Shown here piece after piece: positions 62,816 to 64,000 of a stretch of 64,000 nt of DNA. The stretch lies in the NCBI GenBank assembly GCA_034932745.1, contig JAYFOJ010000002.1:62001-126000 (forward strand), written 5' to 3'. The notes below the pieces were generated by a model that saw only the letters and a list, made by a program, of their open reading frames with translations, did no database searches and was not told the origin of the DNA. Position 1 is the first letter of the stretch. The number at the start of each line of letters is the position of its first letter. This stretch comes from JBAYST01 sp034932745 (GTDB lineage Bacteria; Bacillota_I; Bacilli_A; RFN20; CAG-826). The position numbers and the translations under genes were made by a program.

Positions 62816-63352
62816 TTATCTATATCTAATTATTTTTGCTGGAACACCGCCAACAATTGCGTTACTTGGAACATCTTTTGTAACTAGACAGCACGCGCCA
62901 CATACTGCGCCATCTCCAATTACTACTCCCTTTAAGATTGTAACGTGATAGGCGATCCAAATGTCGTTACCAATTGTAACTTTCTTTTGAACCATTTTTT
63001 GACCGTGAAGTGGCATATTAGGCTCAATACCGTGGTCTGCATCGATGATATATAAGTGAGATGCGCAATTTACATATTCTCCAATCTCAACTCCGCCATC
63101 TTTGGATGCAAAAATTCTAGAATTAGACCCAATGCTAGAATGGTTGCCCAAAACAATTTTCCCGTCACCCCAAAGCAATGTGTTATATGAAATTCGACAA
63201 TATTGTCCAAGAATAAGTTTTACTCTGTGTTTCTTCTTTACATTAAGACCAATATATGTGCCTTTTCTATATTTTACACCATGAAATAAGCACCAAAACA
63301 GTGCATGAATAAACCAAATGAGCGATCTAATTTTTCTTAAAATCCACATCAT
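62816..63352 (-). CDS. Hexapeptide-repeat acyltransferase
   Basis: 178 aa. A basic membrane-associated helix (about 5-22), then left-handed beta-helix repeats (IVLGNHSSIGSNSRIFA, VTIGNDIWIAYHVTIL, VIGDGAVCGACCLVTKDVP) and the terminal IVGGVPAKII. Likely an O-acetyltransferase for the surface polymer. It has a 5-base gap to licD and a 4-base overlap with the upstream lipoprotein gene. Confidence 0.9.
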   Translation of the reverse strand: MMWILRKIRSLIWFIHALFWCLFHGVKYRKGTYIGLNVKKKHRVKLILGQYCRISYNTLLWGDGKIVLGNHSSIGSNSRIFASKDGGVEIGEYVNCASHLYIIDADHGIEPNMPLHGQKMVQKKVTIGNDIWIAYHVTILKGVVIGDGAVCGACCLVTKDVPSNAIVGGVPAKIIRYR

Positions 63353-63741
63353 TCAACAAGTTCCTTCCATCTTTGAAACGTAAGTTTCCCATTCGGGGTA
63401 GAGAAATCAAAAAAGTAATAATTAACATAACTGCCAATTAATTTTGTTCCGTTCTCAAGTTCTACATGGAATGTACCATTGTGCGGATCACTTGCTAAAA
63501 TGTAATAAGTTCCTTTGCCTGACTCTAATTCATTTCCTGAAGCCGAAATAGAATACTCCATGGTTTTATCAAACCTAACAATAAGCCAGCCTGTTAACTC
63601 CATACCGCTATAACCAGTATATGAACTTAATTTGCACCAATGCTCGGTGTACATTCGCTGTTCGGTATAAGAGGACATCGTACAAGAGGAAAGACTAGAT
63701 GCTAATGCTAGCCCGATTAAAACTAATGCTCTTTTTTTCAT
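63349..63741 (-). CDS. Small predicted lipoprotein, unknown function
   Basis: 130 aa. MKKRALVLIGLALASSLSSC is a complete lipoprotein signal with Cys20. The mature part is small and beta-rich, with one cysteine (HWCKL) and no recognised domain. GGAGG lies 12 bases before the ATG. It overlaps the upstream membrane-protein gene by 47 bases. Confidence 0.75.
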   Translation of the reverse strand: MKKRALVLIGLALASSLSSCTMSSYTEQRMYTEHWCKLSSYTGYSGMELTGWLIVRFDKTMEYSISASGNELESGKGTYYILASDPHNGTFHVELENGTKLIGSYVNYYFFDFSTPNGKLTFQRWKELVE

Positions 63742-64000
63742 CTTCGGCGTGACCTCCTTCTTTTAACTCGTCTTCATATAAAAACGGAACGATTATAATC
63801 ACAAAGTTTTGTAGCATGACTATTGCAGAACCAGAAGCAATGATGTAAATGGATTCAAACATAGAATACGCTATCGCAGAGATAAACGTGATAAATACCA
63901 TAAGTTTGATCTGCGAATAATGTTTTCCCATTTTTGTGAAAATCTGCCTTATAGCATAATAAAGTAAACATAAATAGGACATCAGTCCAATTAAACCAAA
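63695..64000 (-). CDS. C-terminal end of a multipass membrane protein, 5' truncated by window edge
   Basis: The minus frame is open to base 64000 (FGLIGL precedes the first in-frame ATG at 63982), so the start lies outside. The visible 101 codons hold about three helices (YLCLLYYAIRQIFTK, LMVFITFISAIAYSMFESIYII, AIVMLQNFVIIIVPFLY) and a polar tail. The SMFESIYII pattern and the position in a glycan locus would fit an O-antigen ligase/polymerase-type protein, but this cannot be shown from the fragment. Confidence 0.7.
   Translation of the reverse strand, partial: FGLIGLMSYLCLLYYAIRQIFTKMGKHYSQIKLMVFITFISAIAYSMFESIYIIASGSAIVMLQNFVIIIVPFLYEDELKEGGHAEDEKKSISFNRASISI

Noticed and set aside
1..64000. 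CRISPR arrays, insertion sequences, rRNA genes
   Set aside because: I saw no regularly spaced direct repeats, no transposase or integrase sequence, and no rRNA core motifs.

Overview
The window comes from a low-GC (roughly one third G+C by eye), Gram-positive-type bacterium of the Bacillota, most likely an uncultured Bacilli/Mollicutes-related gut-type lineage. Reasons: RNase J, a ylbF-rsmD-coaD block as in Bacillus, Spx, YitT and CPBP proteins, lipoprotein signal peptides without an outer-membrane system, and an archaeal/eukaryal-type prolyl-tRNA synthetase. TGA is a normal stop (several ATGA stop/start overlaps), so this is not a recoded mollicute. I cannot name the genus. There is no phage, transposon, integrase, rRNA operon or CRISPR array, and no gene-free stretch over 300 bases.

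Layout. 1-18 kb: a large truncated membrane protein; an operon of CPBP protease, TraX-like protein and thioredoxin; tRNA-Gly(TCC); a secreted papain-like peptidase with an overlapping lipoprotein; an XRE regulator behind a 12-bp inverted repeat; a flavodiiron protein plus rubredoxin (oxygen defence); rdgB; membrane proteins; a large GT-C-like protein; pepT; a secreted endonuclease whose signal peptide is out of frame across an 8-base homopolymer; and a pseudo-ABC-ATPase/coiled-coil/membrane protein.

18.1-34.2 kb (all minus strand): a surface-polysaccharide locus. Read in transcription order it has a pyruvyl-transferase-family protein and an FrhB-type Fe-S protein. A promoter then starts rfbA, NDP-hexose 2,3-dehydratase, Gfo/Idh/MocA reductase, rfbC, an SDR and rfbB, which together are a full candidate set for a dTDP-2,6-dideoxyhexose. 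Next come a glycosyltransferase, a flippase fused to a MacB/FtsX-like module, an EpsG-like polymerase and three more glycosyltransferases.

34.3-53.2 kb: mostly housekeeping: PH-domain membrane protein, a TacAT-type toxin-antitoxin pair, three tRNA-Ser genes (GCT, CGA, GGA), proS behind a degenerate GGDEF-EAL protein, YitT, a thioredoxin-like protein, yfiH, coaD-rsmD-ylbF, def, RNase J, maf, a cysteine-less EIIB-like protein, nadK, spx, trpS, a HAD phosphatase, phosphoglucomutase and an RluA-type pseudouridine synthase.

53.2-64 kb: a second polysaccharide locus: priming sugar transferase, DUF1919-like protein, GT2, the capE-capF-capG set for UDP-L-FucNAc, three plus-strand glycosyltransferases (two clearly related to enzymes of the first locus), then LicD, a hexapeptide acyltransferase, a lipoprotein and the tail of a membrane protein running off the end. 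The two loci plausibly supply one surface glycan: FucNAc and dideoxysugar donors, one priming enzyme, one flippase and one polymerase. A recurring feature is a TATAAT-like -10 box, often with TG just upstream, only 6-10 bases from the start codon of genes that lack a Shine-Dalgarno sequence, which suggests many leaderless messages.
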